From assembly GCA_963402885.1 (NCBI GenBank), contig OY727097.1, forward strand, positions 28,389,401 to 28,453,400: a stretch of DNA of 64,000 bases, given 5' to 3'. Source of the stretch: Antedon bifida (Eukaryota; Echinodermata; Crinoidea; Comatulida; Antedonidae). This document shows positions 11,043-24,412 of this stretch, piece by piece (position 1 is the first letter of the stretch; every line of letters begins with the position of its first letter). Under the pieces are notes generated by a model. It did no database searches and was not told the origin of the DNA. It saw nothing but the letters and a program-made list of their open reading frames with translations. The position numbers and the translations under genes are program-made.

Positions 11043-12898
11043 ATATACAATACTGATTTCTACAGTACACATCTTTGGATAAATAGATAAAATTATACGC
11101 TGTCGTAAATATTGCATTATCCTTTATCGATTTAATTTTTAATTCTATAAATAGAACTCCAAGGTCACAACGAATATTCACAAGATAATTTACAAAGCTC
11201 TACGATTAATTAATGGATTATCAACGTAAACGTTCACAATCTAAAGAAAAACAGGACGATAAATTTTAGGAGTTTCATTATTAATTATCTGTCTAAAGTA
11301 AACAAAGTTAATGTATAGAATTTATTATCTTTCCATTGTCTAAATAACAATCATTGGTAGTTGTTATACTTTGATGTACTGATACTCAAATGAAGATGAC
11401 ACTCTTGTATTTGACATAATATCGCTGTCGTGCATGTTTCATTGTTTTGGCCTAATAAGGAAATCGAGAAATAGCCTCAGCTATACGTGCGCGTACATTT
11501 CCTGGCAGGAATTCATGGCAAAGTGCAGTTAGCTGCATGCTTCATCGTCGTTAGACATAGCGCGTTCCACCATTTTGAGCCATTTATTCCTGTCGTGGGC
11601 CGGGATGTGTCTCAAGCTGGCCGTGTACAATGAATAACGAAACATATATATTTTTACTATTTAATGTTTTACATCAGTGACAAAATGATACGATCAATTT
11701 ATCAACCGCGTTCAAATGTGGATAAAAAATGAGACGACTTTTGTACGCGCGCGTCATCATGATTGATATCATTTCTGTTGCTTATTAATCTGTATTGCTA
11801 GTAACTATATGTTGTTACCACAGTTGTTTATTAGCAAGTGGTTGAGAAGTACCTACTATATCGCAGAGAATATTGATTAGATCTAAGTAGCTAGTGAGTT
11901 TGCATATCCATATTGACTATGCGGGGTCATACATGTAAATTAGCTACAAAATTCATTGTTTCGGTTTTATTGTATCTAAAATAAAACAAAATAGAAAAAT
12001 GTCCATCTGTTTAACTAATCTCTTACAAAGAAATCGATACAACTGCAAGGTTATCGCCTGATCAAGAAGATTGAAAACACTGATTACAGAATTTGGACAT
12101 AAATATTTGGTAAATTTAGAAATACTGAATAATATATACAGTACCCAACTTAATTAAAAACATATCTAAAATTGTGTTGATCAAGAAATGAAAAATACAT
12201 GGTAGTAAAGACTAAAAACACAATGGATGTAAAACCAAGATAAATCTTCCAAAAAAAACCCACTAAAATACTGTACCATTATGAAAATGAAGAAAAATAC
12301 AAAATTGATAAAACATCACTTGAGTTGTAAAGACTGGAAATACTGCATGGTGATATATTGTTGAACAACATAAATGTAAGGTAAACTTAGAAATAGAATA
12401 TTTCTTACAAGCAAAATGGGTTGTAAAAACTGAAAATACTCAAGATGGCATTATTGGACGACGTAAATCGAAGGTAACTCAAATAGAATATACCTCACAA
12501 AAAATGAAATAAAGAAAAATAGAAAATATATCACAGACAGCAGAAGAAAAAAATATATATATATATTATTGAACGTACTCTAAGGTAAGCTTAGTGCATG
12601 CCTCACTTAATTAAAAACATCTCAAAATATTGTACAGAAATAAAGATACAAGGAAGATGTAAAATGTCATTTATGGTTTTAAATTAAAAATAATATTAAT
12701 AAATCTGACTTTATTAAGAATAAGAATCAATAACATTATACTTTATCACATGAATACATCATTTTAAGAGATGATGATAGATGCAAAATCTTGGATTTCA
12801 TAATGAAGAAAACATTAATATTTTGAAACGATTGGAAAAGTTATCAGAGATGGTGTCTATTGATGTTAATCATAAACAGATCTTTTTTTTTTATTACA
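11043..12898. other. gene-free AT-rich stretch
   Basis: No gene seen. Between 12.1 and 12.65 kb the DNA is strongly A-rich on the plus strand with loosely repeated GTAAACTTAGAAATA-like phrases, suggesting an old degenerate tandem duplication, followed by a short (AT)n at about 12551-12566. Confidence 0.45.
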
Positions 12899-13190
12899 TT
12901 AAAGATATATTGTCCTCTGCAAAAATAAGTCTTAACAATTTTTTGGTTGAATATGCCATTTTAATGTCACATAATAGTTATTCACTTTGACTAAAAATTG
13001 AATCGAAAAAAATAAATAATTTACTTGAAAAAACAATAATTTAAAGTGGTTGATTTTAAGTAAAAACATTATTTTTTTCTTTTTTTTTTCTAAAAGTAAT
13101 TAACTTTATTAAAACTAAAAATAACCTATTCAAAGTCTGATTTAATTAATCTTCATTTTTCATGTTTTTTGGGGGACAATACATCTTTAA
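12899..13190. mobile_element. MITE family H, copy 1
   Basis: The left end TTAAAGATATATTGTCCTC is mirrored by the right end GGGGGACAATACATCTTTAA. The interior contains the ATATGCCATTTTAATGTCAC module also present at 29.6, 48.7, 56.8 and 61.4 kb. It begins and ends in TTAA. The 69-aa open frame overlapping it (12781-12990) is not a gene. Confidence 0.7.
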
Positions 13191-16018
13191 GGAAAAACAA
13201 AGATGTATCAAAAACAAAGAGTTTAAAAATCCACATGCCATTAAGAACAATAGGCCTAATGCTTGATTATTATTATGATAACGGCGAAGACTATTTACAT
13301 TGGTTTGTAAAATGTTAAAAAAAAACAGACGAATGTTAGTTAAGTAGGTCTATTTAATTTATCAATTTACTGACAACACATTATTTTTATCAGTATATTC
13401 GTTAAAATAATGTCAAACTATGATTGATTAAGGCTTTGCTTAGATGATACCTTCTTTACCTAACATACTTTAATTATAATATCTAGGACTGTTTATTTAG
13501 CACATTTTATGACATGTAAAGTCAGTAAAAGAAACATATTTGTAAAATAAATTGGAAAGTAAGAGACTTGCCGATTTACAACACGCGTGCGTCTGCATAC
13601 GTGCTGAAGTAGGCATAGCTGTAATCAGTGTATGTTCGACGACATGAAGGAGGAAACTAAGCGTTTTAATCAAACCATAGTTCATGTAAAATTAGTTTCG
13701 TTGTATCTTGATGTATGAACCTGCATGCCTAGCACAAATTAATCAATAACTCCAAGGTACTTTATGATCACGTGATAAGAGCTTCAATTAAAATAGCGCG
13801 CCAACAGTCATTGTATTCTTGCCTGCTTTCAGTCTTGTGAATTAATCACGTGCTAAGAACTACAATTAAAATAGCGCGCCGCCAACGGTATGTTTGTAAT
13901 CCAGACAGGGAGGCCTATATCTTCTCTTAATAGACGAAAAGATCAGGCGATTATGACTTTATTTAGGCCTAAATGAACAGTAATAATTAGTATTCGCTAT
14001 GTGAAAATATCTGATGATTTTCTGTTTTGCGAAAAACATGTGTTGTCGTGTTTTAAGTCTTGCTGTACGTGTGCAATTTAGAAATCCCGCAGATGCAAAG
14101 GTCTCTTCAGACTGTAAAACTAGAAAATGTCTAATCCCGTGTTCATCTCAACAATAGACTCTTAAATTTTGTTTTTACGTGTAAAATTGATAAATCGTAC
14201 AATGAAATGAAAGTGTTCATTGAAGTGTCACAATTCTATTTATATCATACAAATCCCTCAGAATGTCAAATGTATGTTTTCATAAAATGGACAAAAACTT
14301 TCCAAGAGCTAATCGACTCACTGCCTGCCTGACGAACAAACCTATAAGCACTAGAACAGAACACTTATCCACGTCTTCATCTCAAGATCTACGTGGCGGC
14401 AAACGTAAAATGGGTTTTTATGTTTTACACATAATTCCAATTTTAAAGAAAATGTTGTAAAGCTATCGAGCTCGTATGTATTACTATGTTATCCTAGTAA
14501 AGCTGTCGGAAGGTGTACTGATCTTAAAAATCCATCGTCTAATTTGTGTTTTTCTATTGGATCAGAGTAGGTTCTTAACTCACTCTATGCAGAATTAGGC
14601 ATAGATTAATTAGAAATAATTAAACTGAGTTTTAGCACCGATATTGGTTGTAAATTAATAATAACGAAACATCGTATAAAACATAATTTGATATGCCTTG
14701 CAAGGAAATAATAATTTTAGTGAAATATTAAATTAACAATACAGTATGTAAATCCTCAAGTTTAATTAAATAAGGTAAGGTCGATAAAATAATATTAATC
14801 AACAGACACGTTAATCTAAATTACCGTATCTGTTACAAAACACATCACGCGCGCATTTAAACACTGATAAGTATGACGTGGCGTTTTACGCGCGCGTTCA
14901 AACTGATAATATGAAACGACTTTGGTAGGCCGCGTCAACTTCATGATGCTTCAATATGCACTATTTCGTCTATAAATAACTGTATATAACTGTGTGTTAA
15001 GACTTTGTTTAAGTAGATTCTCGGACTTTTATACGTGTGGCTATCTGTTAGACGCTTGATAAATTGCTTGAGTTGGAAAATACTGCATATTTATCAGACG
15101 TTTAAGGAGTATTGTGTTACTGAAGTAAATGGTATATACATATTAATGGTGCTATTATTTTTACAAAAAAATTACCATTGAAAACCCGATTAGCATATCG
15201 CGTTCATTAATGATCAACTTAATGTTAGATTATTAGTATATTGCCCTTTATTGACCTCATCAATGTGGTGTTTTTGTCGCAAGATGAGAAATGCACCAAC
15301 AAAGCAAACGGCTTAATTGTCTAAAAATAACTAAAGTACCTGTATTTTAATATATTTTCCCTCATGGCGTGTTCATCTGATTAAATCATCCTGCAAATAG
15401 GATGTCTCAGTGTCTTTATTTTCACTGATCAACGTATAAAATATCAAATGCACGGAGGTGGAGAGCTTGCGCAGCGAAAGTATATCTTAACTAATATATT
15501 ATACCAGAGATTGCCTCTGGTAGGCTTTGCCAACCTCCTCCAAATGTTGGTTAACATACGAGCACACAATTAAAATCTAACTCATACCTACAGTAAAATG
15601 ATTACTTTAAAAAATAATACATTAATTTCATGCAAAATACATCGCTGCCTCAAAACAAGGTATTTTCAATTTCTTCTTCAATCCTCAACATTTGGCGTGG
15701 GCGTCTTTGAACGTTAATTGCAATAATACCGTTAAAGTATAGTTGCCATATATTGAAACAAAAAAGGCATCGAGAAGTGGTATTTTCCTGCCCATATAAA
15801 TTACAAACTGTTAGATTAATGGTTATATATTAGAATAATGGCTATATCTATTAGAATAATAGCTATCCTTTTTGAATAAGTAGATTCCGAAAGAAAGTAA
15901 TTATAATTATCGTTTGGCTGTTAACTTGCCGCAAATGCTAATAATATTATGGCAATCTAAACTAACATAGGGCCTAATATGATACAATCACATTAAAATG
16001 ACGTAAATATTTTAAACA
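13191..16018. other. gene-free stretch with a short tandem duplication
   Basis: No gene seen. ATTAAAATAGCGCGCC preceded by ATCACGTG occurs twice, 78 bp apart (about 13768-13802 and 13846-13880). At 14845-14910 two CGCGCGC-containing phrases near ACTGATAA form a weak inverted pair, resembling sequence near 59.83 kb. At 15455-15545 there is a short inverted repeat (GGAGGTGGAGAGC / GCCAACCTCC). Confidence 0.45.
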
Positions 16019-16210
16019 GGCCAACTCAGACATCATCGTACGACGAGGCCCGACAAACCATCTCGTCGGGAGAAACATGTTTAAAGTTCTCCCGACGCCC
16101 TAAAAACTACGCCTCACGCTATTTCAAGACAACTCGTCTCGTGAACTCAGACAGCACTGAGTCAAGACGTTTCGTCGGGCCTCGTCGTACGATGGTGTCT
16201 GAGTTGGCCT
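16019..16210. mobile_element. MITE family D, copy 1
   Basis: The ends GGCCAACTCAGACATCATCG and CGATGGTGTCTGAGTTGGCC are inverted repeats. Inside are CGTACGACGAGGCCCGAC and its reverse complement, and a central TTCTCCCGAC / GTCGGGAGAA pair, so the whole 192 bp folds back on itself. A second copy follows GPCR 3 at 44551-44725. Confidence 0.85.
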
Positions 16211-18935
16211 ATAGGATGTCATTTAGCAGTTGTAGTCATGCAAGTATTTTTTATCATAACCTTAAAATTATAATAATTAAAATGACACTCCGTCCTAATC
16301 AAATATTTTCGTAGAAACACATTTATGATCGCCTTTTATCATTTTTCACTAAAAGAGCGAATAGAATTCCATTCGGATCGCGTGCACTGACTGTTTGATT
16401 TGCATGAGAGCTCTTGATCGCGTGATAATTTCGATTCGCAAAAAGTATAAACCATTCGAAGTATTAATTTCTCTGAAACGAAAATTAAATAAACTAATTT
16501 ACCACAACAGAAAAAGATTTAAAGGGAAATATGAATACGCGCGAAATCTTTTCCTCCGTTTTTTTATTTGAATTCAAACATAATTTCATTTACGTTCCCA
16601 CCATATTGCTATCCATAGATCGATCGCCATAGTAACTCATTGAATAGCTGCACGGCTGCGGTAAGTTTATTGAATTGAATTTCCGGTGAATAGCAAACAT
16701 GTGATACATAGTCATAAAGTATCATTTTAATACGGAACAAATACATTTTTTCTAATAATAAAACCAATAACCGGTGAAATTTTATGAGATATTAACTCAA
16801 CAACAAAAATAAAAGTGTCACCTTTACAAGCAACTGCATTATCGAAAAAATGATGAATTGTAATTAAAAAACAACTCATGCAGTCATTTTAAACGAACAT
16901 TTATCTTTCAACTGAATTTACCACGAATTTTCTGAACTTTGAAAATCATCTTTTAAAGTCTGACTAATGACTTTATGGTTGGCGGTTTTGAAACAAAATA
17001 ACAAATTATTCAAATACAGTTAACCTGTGTGTGTTTTTTTACAACTCATTTTATTATAATCTCCTTAGATTTTAAGTCCATCAAAATAACATATGAGTTT
17101 TTTGAAAATGCGTGATTGATTACAATGACATTTGTTGAAAGAATGCTAAAAAGCAACTTAATGGTATTAATGTTAGAAGTGAGTTGATGGGGAATTACTC
17201 TCTCGCCATAAGTCGCTACAAATGACTTTTACGATTTGTTTTCTTAGATAATCCCGTGTACGATTACTGTTTTTAATAATGCGAATAAAAATCTTCAAAC
17301 TATAAGAAACGAGAATGTTCTATCATTCGATGGAAATCAAATTAAATTTATGTAAATAAATGTAAAATGGTAATCGAATAAAAAAAAATCACAATCGAGT
17401 GATTATGATTAATGAGAGAATTTCTATTTCTTTCTGAATGCATGCACAGTTAACCATGGGCAGCGTGTAAACGTATGAGGTGTTTTTACAATGAATGATT
17501 ACGTAATTGGAATTCTTGTATAATTGATTACGAAGACAATTAATCTTAATCACAATTAGCTCTACAAATCTAAAATTCGACGAATAACTGAAATGACAGT
17601 TTCAACTGTTTTAATTATTGTCGAATTGAAAACTTAATTTAATTAATGTCGAATTGAAATGCAACAATAACCGCCATGCTTGTGGGTCGACCGAGTGGAT
17701 GACAACGGAGCTTTAGAATTGCGACGACGACCGACTATGTTACATTCATTGTAGGAATGCGAGGAAGCTGAGCATTGCTTCATTCTTCCTCACCTCAACA
17801 CAGTTTCGATGGTTAGATAACGAACCACTACACATTAATTGACTTAAGGCCGTCGTTCGTAAGCTTCCTAATACTAAATTATTGTCTAGAAGGTTATAGC
17901 GATATGTGATTTGTATACATTGATGCCGACATGCCGAAACGAAAAATGTTTTTCAGGTCGAGATAATGCGCCGAATTCGGGTATACCCGAATACACTGGC
18001 CTACTCGAAACACAGCCATTAGGAAATAACGCCCTACCCTGAAATATGTAGGCCTAGGTCTAATACTATACTTTAGTTTATGATTATATTTTTGTTCTGT
18101 ACAGTAGGTCAGACTATATTTACTTTACACCAATGTTTTATTACTAATGATTGTTAAAGAAAAATTAATAATTGATAATAAATCATTATTTCTGAAGAAA
18201 GAACAATAATTTAAACTGTTACGTCAACAAGTCGAGCGGCGTGAAAGAAATATTTCTTGTTTTACTTATGTTTTGTATTTTGTGAGATTCACTCACCTTT
18301 ATTTCCATTCTTCATTACAACACTTAATCTCTAAACTTATAGTCAATATGTTCTGTGTGCAAACCCACTCATGATCGATAGTGTGTACTTGATTACAACG
18401 TCATACACAGCTCAATAATTCACTTCATAATCTTACACTTTCATTGTCATCAATTCATTTTCTAGACGTATAGCTCAAACAGCGCAACAGCGAAATGTTC
18501 CATAGCATTTAATATTCACATGTTTTCGTAGAATTTTTTATAAGGTTAGGGGTTTGTTTATTAAACGCAACCCCTAGTTGTTGAAAAGCGTGAAATATAT
18601 AGGGTTTTTCGGTATGGAGGAGGAGGATTATTCGATTCGGGGGTGGGGAAAGAGCCCGAGGACATTCTTTAGGAAAACTCATGAGTTTGCTTGTTACTGA
18701 AATACACCTACAATCACGAAAACTAGATTATAAAACATCTGGTAAACAACAAATCAACATTCGTAATGAAAATATCTAAAACGGTTGCCAATTCTTATTC
18801 TACAGGGATGTTTAATGCCAATCGACGGTAACATGACCATCTATAAAACACACGTTGCACACCAGTCCCAAAACCTATATTAACCATTTTTAAATATAAA
18901 TCTTTCACAAAAACAAACCACATCGACGATATAAC
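16211..18935. other. gene-free AT-rich stretch
   Basis: No gene, RNA gene or clear mobile element recognised. Short ATTACGATT-type direct repeats and low-complexity A/T runs only. Confidence 0.5.
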
Positions 18936-19165
18936 CTATTTGATACATGTCACAAAACAATCACCCATATGGAAAACGTTGTAGGTAGAAACGAGAAACT
19001 GCAAGTGCAGCTGTTTATAGTCTCTAGACATAATACCGAACACACACACAAACCTAACTATGATATCTGTAACAAAACAATAACCCATATAGAAAACTTT
19101 GTAAGTAGAAACGAGAAACTGCAAGTGCAGTTGTTTGTAGTCTCTAGACATAATACCGAACACAA
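18936..19165. repeat. two-copy 120-bp direct tandem duplication
   Basis: Units beginning near 18945 and 19065 share AACGAGAAACTGCAAGTGCA and TAGTCTCTAGACATAATACC with few differences. Both strands stay open through the duplication because 120 is divisible by three, which explains the short open frames here. No protein similarity was recognised. Confidence 0.85.
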
Positions 19166-19472
19166 AAAAACTAACTATGATTGGTATGTTTATAATTCAA
19201 TCTGTTGCTTTTATTTCACTTCACTGAATGTATGTGCTAAACACCATTAATAATGTACTAAGCATTTCTCTACAAATCTCTTAAGAACTTTGGTTTCTGA
19301 TCAATTCACATTACGTTCGCATTACATTCTCATTATGTAGCATGATGACTATTTAAGTCCCGCAGACATTGTTATCATCAACATCGCTTTACCCAACTCA
19401 CTCATTTCCAATGTTTGTGTTGTGCACATTTGGATATGTAACTTACTTTGACGACCATTATCTAATTGTCCT

Positions 19473-20200
19473 AAAGCTTGATTCCCACCAGAGAAGCAAC
19501 GCAATGACGTAATACAAATTAAAGCTTGGTTCCCACCAGAGAAGCAACGCAATGACGTAATACAAATTAAAGCTTGGTTCCCACCAGAGAAGCAACGCAA
19601 TGACGTAATACAAATTAAAGCTTGGTTCCCACCAGAGAAGCAACGCAATGACGTAACACAAAGCAAGAGATAGGTTATTCGAACAGTCTCTTTGTCTCAT
19701 TGGTCGCTTGTGTTGCATCCCGCCCCCTCTCTATCTCCATATTTTATGTTTCAGTATCTATTGTCCTAAAGCTTGGTTTCCACCAGAGACGCAACGCAAT
19801 GACGTAACACAAAGCAAGAGATTATTCGAACAGTCGCTTTGTCATTGTTTGCTTGCGTTACACCCGCCCCCACCCTCTCTCTCTCCATAGTTTATCAGTA
19901 TCCATTTTACTAAAGCTTGGTTCCCACCAGAGATGCAACGCAATGACGTAATACAAAGTAAAAGATGGATTATTCGAACAGTGGCTTTTGTCATTGGTCG
20001 CTTGTGTTGCATCCCGCCCCCTCTCTATCTCCATATTTTATGTTTCAGTATCTATTTTCCTAAAGCTGGTTCTCACCAGAGACGCAAAGCAAGAGCGTAA
20101 TACAAATTAAGAGATGGATTATTCGAACAGTCTCATTGGTCCCCACCCACCACTTCCCCTTCCTCCATCTCCATAGTGTATGTTTCACTAAGATTTGGCT
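19473..20200. repeat. tandem array derived from MITE family B
   Basis: Four head-to-tail units of exactly 48 bp start at 19473, 19521, 19569 and 19617, each opening AAAGCTTGGTTCCCACCAGA (the first has one change). They are followed by three longer units of about 144-151 bp starting near 19617, 19768 and 19912, and a degenerate one near 20063. The longer units add a pyrimidine-rich CCGCCCC...CTCTCTATCTCCATA segment. The 48-bp unit is the left end of family B. Period-driven open frames in the array are not genes. Confidence 0.9.
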
Positions 20201-20566
20201 TTCACAAATTCCGTCTGTTTTATAAACAAAAAGATATTTTTGCAACATTGATTCTTCAATGTGTAAATCAAATTCTATCTATAAAAGGTCAAAAGGAACT
20301 ATGACGTTTCTATACAGAAAATCTCATTTTCTTTTTACTCTCCCCTTCTAAGATTAGGCCTACTTTTTGCGGTGGTATCAATTGAAGGAGATGGTAAAGT
20401 TGCTTCATGTAGTCTGGGTTCCAGACGGAGTTTTGACTGATTATTAGTAAAAAGATAAACATTTTTGCACATATGGCGTTTCATACGTATACTACTTGAG
20501 CTTGCATTTTCAGACAAAAATCGAAACGTCGACTGGTGGACTAACAAAAAGACAATAAATACAGAC

Positions 20567-20734
20567 TTAAGCCGATTTTCCACTACTAGGCGAATTTGTT
20601 CCCGCGAATCGAAAGCGTTAGCTTATACGCATGCGTATTCATGTTTCCATCTTCCAAATCCTTCTCTACGCATGCGTATAAGCTGAAGCTTTCGATTCGC
20701 GCCACCAAATTCGCCTAGTGGAAAATCGGCTTTA
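20567..20734. mobile_element. MITE family F, near-complete palindrome
   Basis: The ends TTAAGCCGATTTTCCACTA and TAGTGGAAAATCGGCTTTA mirror each other, and the arms continue through GGCGAATTTG, CGAATCGAAAGC and GCTTATACGCATGCGTA to a loop of about 30 bases. One arm has a CTA insertion. Non-coding; the short open frames on both strands are by-products. Confidence 0.85.
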
Positions 20735-23139
20735 GGGCAAGTCTACTTTTCATGTTGTATCTTCTGCCAACTCTAATTTACCCAGATATTGTCATGATTT
20801 GAGTCGACGTCAATTATATAGCATGGTCTGAACTAATAATGCAGTAATCATAGTCTGATCATTAATTTAAGTCTAGGGGAATTATCTTTTTCACCAGGGT
20901 CTCATTTGAGGAATTTGAAGATGAATGCCTTGCGTTGCCATACAAGATTGATATGAATTAGTGCGCATAATCGATAACGACTAGATCAGAAGAATGTTTA
21001 GATTTTATTTTACGTCACACAATAGAAAGTGTTTTGTTGCGGGCGTACGTTTCCCTTGAGCGACGACGCATCGAATATATTATAATCAAGCTTAAGCCTA
21101 TATAGAACATAAACGTCTTGAGAAACAAGTGTAAATGGATTTTAAACATTACGGAATTCTTTCGACTGAATGGCTTTAATTTATCAGGCGATATTCTGAA
21201 AGAACAGACTGCAAACGTGTTTGATATCCATTTGAATATCGCTAAATACCTACCCGTATCTTTATCTGTTAAACGCGTACTGTTATATGCTTTTTAATGG
21301 ATTTTATCGGAATTAGAGGGGAAAAGGGAACCAAATGATACGAAAACTAGAACGAGGTAGAATTAATAGCCCAAGTTCACTACACTGGTGATTATGCGTT
21401 ACACTAATTCAAAACGCGTTGACCGTATGCTTAGTGGGTGTTTTAAGCAGCAAACGCGTTCGTGGCCCTGACTTGCCATTGATACTAGTATCAACTAAGG
21501 AACGCGTTTGCGTTAATAAACGTGTTTATAAACGTGTTTGCGTTGTAATCGAATCTTACTGTATAATTGCATTCATCTCACGAAATTCATAACTAATGTA
21601 TATCTATTCCTACTTAAATAACATTCAATATTCATTTCTGATGTCTTAATCGAAAATATATTTCATGTAAAAATAAAATCCAGTACACATGATCCTATGG
21701 GAACAAGTATTATCAGATACGATCTACACGTAATATTTTCACACACAATAATGTTCTGCATGGCTTATAAATTCATAAATTCCACGTACAAAATCATCTT
21801 CTTTTTCGCAATTATCATCGTCCTTCATCAGTTATTTATTTCTAAGATTTGACTTTGCAAAATATTTCGTATACAATCATGATGGAAAAATTGATGCCGA
21901 AAGCCGACGGTGATCGGCGGGAATGTGATACGATAATGTTCTATATAACTCATCAACAATTCGCCATCAAAATATGTTGAGTGGCATCATTGATTAGTCT
22001 GGCAACGCGATGATTTACGATTTAATTTATCAAGTATTACATATTAATACCTCTAGAGGAAACAAAACAATTAATAAGTTAATACCAATGATTAAACTGT
22101 GTACTGTAGTGAACCGCACGAACAGTCATCTACATTTGATTTGTAATATTTACTAGCACGCGAAGACATAATTTAACGTGCGCGTATAACGCTTGTTTCC
22201 ACTCATCAAAGATGCGCATCACAACACCATTAGTACGCGACGCAAATCATTTGACCAATCACAAGCAACGGATAATCCAAACTTTGGGTTGGAAAAAAAA
22301 TTGCGTTCCGCGTTACATATTGCGTTACAACATAATAATGATGACGTAAATCAAACAAAAGCGTCAACTTTTTTCCGTTAAAAAAAGTGAATACTTTTAG
22401 ATTTATAAATAATAGTTATGATTACTATGTTCAACTTTACAGTTATATTGCATTACAGTATGCACATTCATTTTTAAAAACCATTAAATTATAATTTATG
22501 CTGCGAAATATGAGCAAACGAGCATAAATCTATTTCATCAATTTTAATCTTCCCATTAATACATAGCATGCGTTAGTTACAGGCCTATATAATATTTTTG
22601 CAATTCGTTCCGTATTTTTTATTACAGTAAATTTGATTTAATGTTCAATTTTCGATTTTAAAATCATAAAAATATTTTAAGATATATCAACAGATAAATA
22701 AAATTTGTATAAGTTTTATTTTTAGGTTTAATTAATTATCATAAGTAAATTTAATTAATTTTTTATATCGGTATTATTTTATTTAATGTTCAATTTTTAA
22801 ACCATAAAATGTTTTAAGATATATCAACAGATAAATAAAATTCATATTAGTTTTATTTTAATTGCCATAATTAAATTTTGATTAATTAATTTTCTTATTA
22901 GATGTAACGTTGTATATTAAACATATTGTTTTATTTTGCCAATATAAATAATTAGCAACATTTTCAATTACTGCCGCCTTTAGACTAAACACCAACTCGT
23001 TGAAAAACATTAATTCAGAACAGATTTCCAATATCCGGTTCTTCGTGAGATTTAAATGAAATTGGTATTATGTTACACGTTGGTGGCGCTGCAAATATTT
23101 TGAATTATACATACTTAGAAAATGAAAAACCAGAAGAGT
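20735..23139. other. gene-free stretch with degenerate repeat remnants
   Basis: No gene seen. AACGCGTT-containing phrases recur at about 21410-21545 (AAACGCGTT, AACGTGTTTGCGTT). At 22190-22345 a degenerate family B-like sequence is present (GACGCAA, TTTGACCAATCACAAGC, TTGCGTTACA). At 22.66-22.9 kb AAGATATATCAACAGATAAA occurs twice, about 130 bp apart. Confidence 0.45.
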
Positions 23140-23278
23140 TAAGCTCAGTCTACACTATCAAAAAACTAGTTTGACAAAAAAATGTGATGTGCCCAAAGAA
23201 CGTCATCATGTGCATATAATGGCACATCAAATATTGTTTATCACATAAAGTCGATAGTGTAGAGATGACAGAGATTTA
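23140..23278. mobile_element. MITE family A, copy 2 (degenerate)
   Basis: The left end AAGCTCAGTCTACACTATCA and the right end CGATAGTGTAGAGATGACAG match the family A consensus with several substitutions and a small insertion. The GTGATGTGCCCAAA module is retained. Confidence 0.7.
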
Positions 23279-23699
23279 GATTGTAATTTTTGATCACAAC
23301 AAAACACGATGCAAGATGCAATGTTTATGGAACCAACTGGGAAAATGATTATTTCTATACTGTGTACTGAAGTTCGCAACGCCAACAAAAACAATAAAAC
23401 ACATTTCAAAATTACTTCATTCTCTCTCTATCCCCCCTATGGAGCTTATTATTTGCTATAGCATATGTCATCGTTATAAATATTTCTATAAATAAACGTC
23501 ATACATACTAATTCAAATAATATTATACAACCGATACAGGGGACTATTTAACGGACGTGTCAATCATGTACTATAATAACCGATTAATTTAAGTCTGGAA
23601 TAAAAAAGTGTCAAACTTGTGTTCAATAATAATGCAATAATAGTGTCGAAGAAGTGAACTGTTCAGTTTTGACATAGATACATCAACCGCAATTAGTCA

Positions 23700-23918
23700 C
23701 CTTTATTTTCAAGTCGCGCCGCCGCGTAACTATATACGCAGTTACGCGACTACGCAGCAATTGAGTCTAACAGTAATGATACGCATGTTCGCACTTTTAT
23801 CAATGTACACGGAATAACGTTTCGACTCAACAGTGCGTAGTCGTGTGAAAACAAAAGGTCGCTATCAACAGTGCGTAGTCGTGTGAAAACAAAAGGTCGC
23901 TGTAATTAGTATTAGCAC
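23700..23918. repeat. inverted repeat plus 38-bp tandem duplication
   Basis: CGCGACTACGCAGCAATTGA is mirrored by TCAACAGTGCGTAGTCGTG. The right side is then duplicated in tandem: TGCGTAGTCGTGTGAAAACA followed by AAAGGTCGCT occurs twice, 38 bp apart. The same terminal phrase occurs at 3.9 kb, so this is probably a further small inverted-repeat family. Confidence 0.6.
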
Positions 23919-24094
23919 TCGGAGAAATCCTAAAAATAACTTAATGCAAACGGATTCTACCTGGGATCTTAATATACATTTGCTCATCTTCTAATGTATG
24001 AATACAAATTAAAATGAATACAGTAAATGCAATCACGCCATTTTTTAACTATAATGGAATCGTAACTTAGCACTCTATTATACTTTAACCGTGT

Positions 24095-24412
24095 TTGCGC
24101 AGCCAAAAACTTAACCGATACAAATTAACCGATACAAATTAACTGATAATTAACGGATAAACTGCCTGTATGTGGAAACGGGGTTTGACCGATTCCACTC
24201 AAGAACAAAATAACCGGTAACTATCTCATTCAAATCGGATAATTATCGGATAAATGCGATAATTTTTTACCTTTGACCTGAAGGACAAATTGTTGCATTG
24301 TGATTGGGTATCTGGTTGTTTAGTAATGACTGACCATGAGCACATTATTGGTTACGAAATTAACCGATAATTTTGTTTTGGCTGCCGAAACTTTAAAGGC
24401 CGTGTTTCGGAC
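24095..24412. mobile_element. putative foldback element
   Basis: GCAGCCAAAAACTTAACCGA on the left is mirrored by TTTTGTTTTGGCTGC on the right. TTAACCGATA repeats cluster inside both ends (three near 24110-24160, one at about 24360). Around 310 bp, non-coding. Only one copy was noticed, so element status is inferred from symmetry alone. Confidence 0.5.

Noticed and set aside
19349..19890. Open frames of 60-105 codons on both strands
   Set aside because: They run through 48-bp units of a MITE-derived array; the length is a multiple of three.
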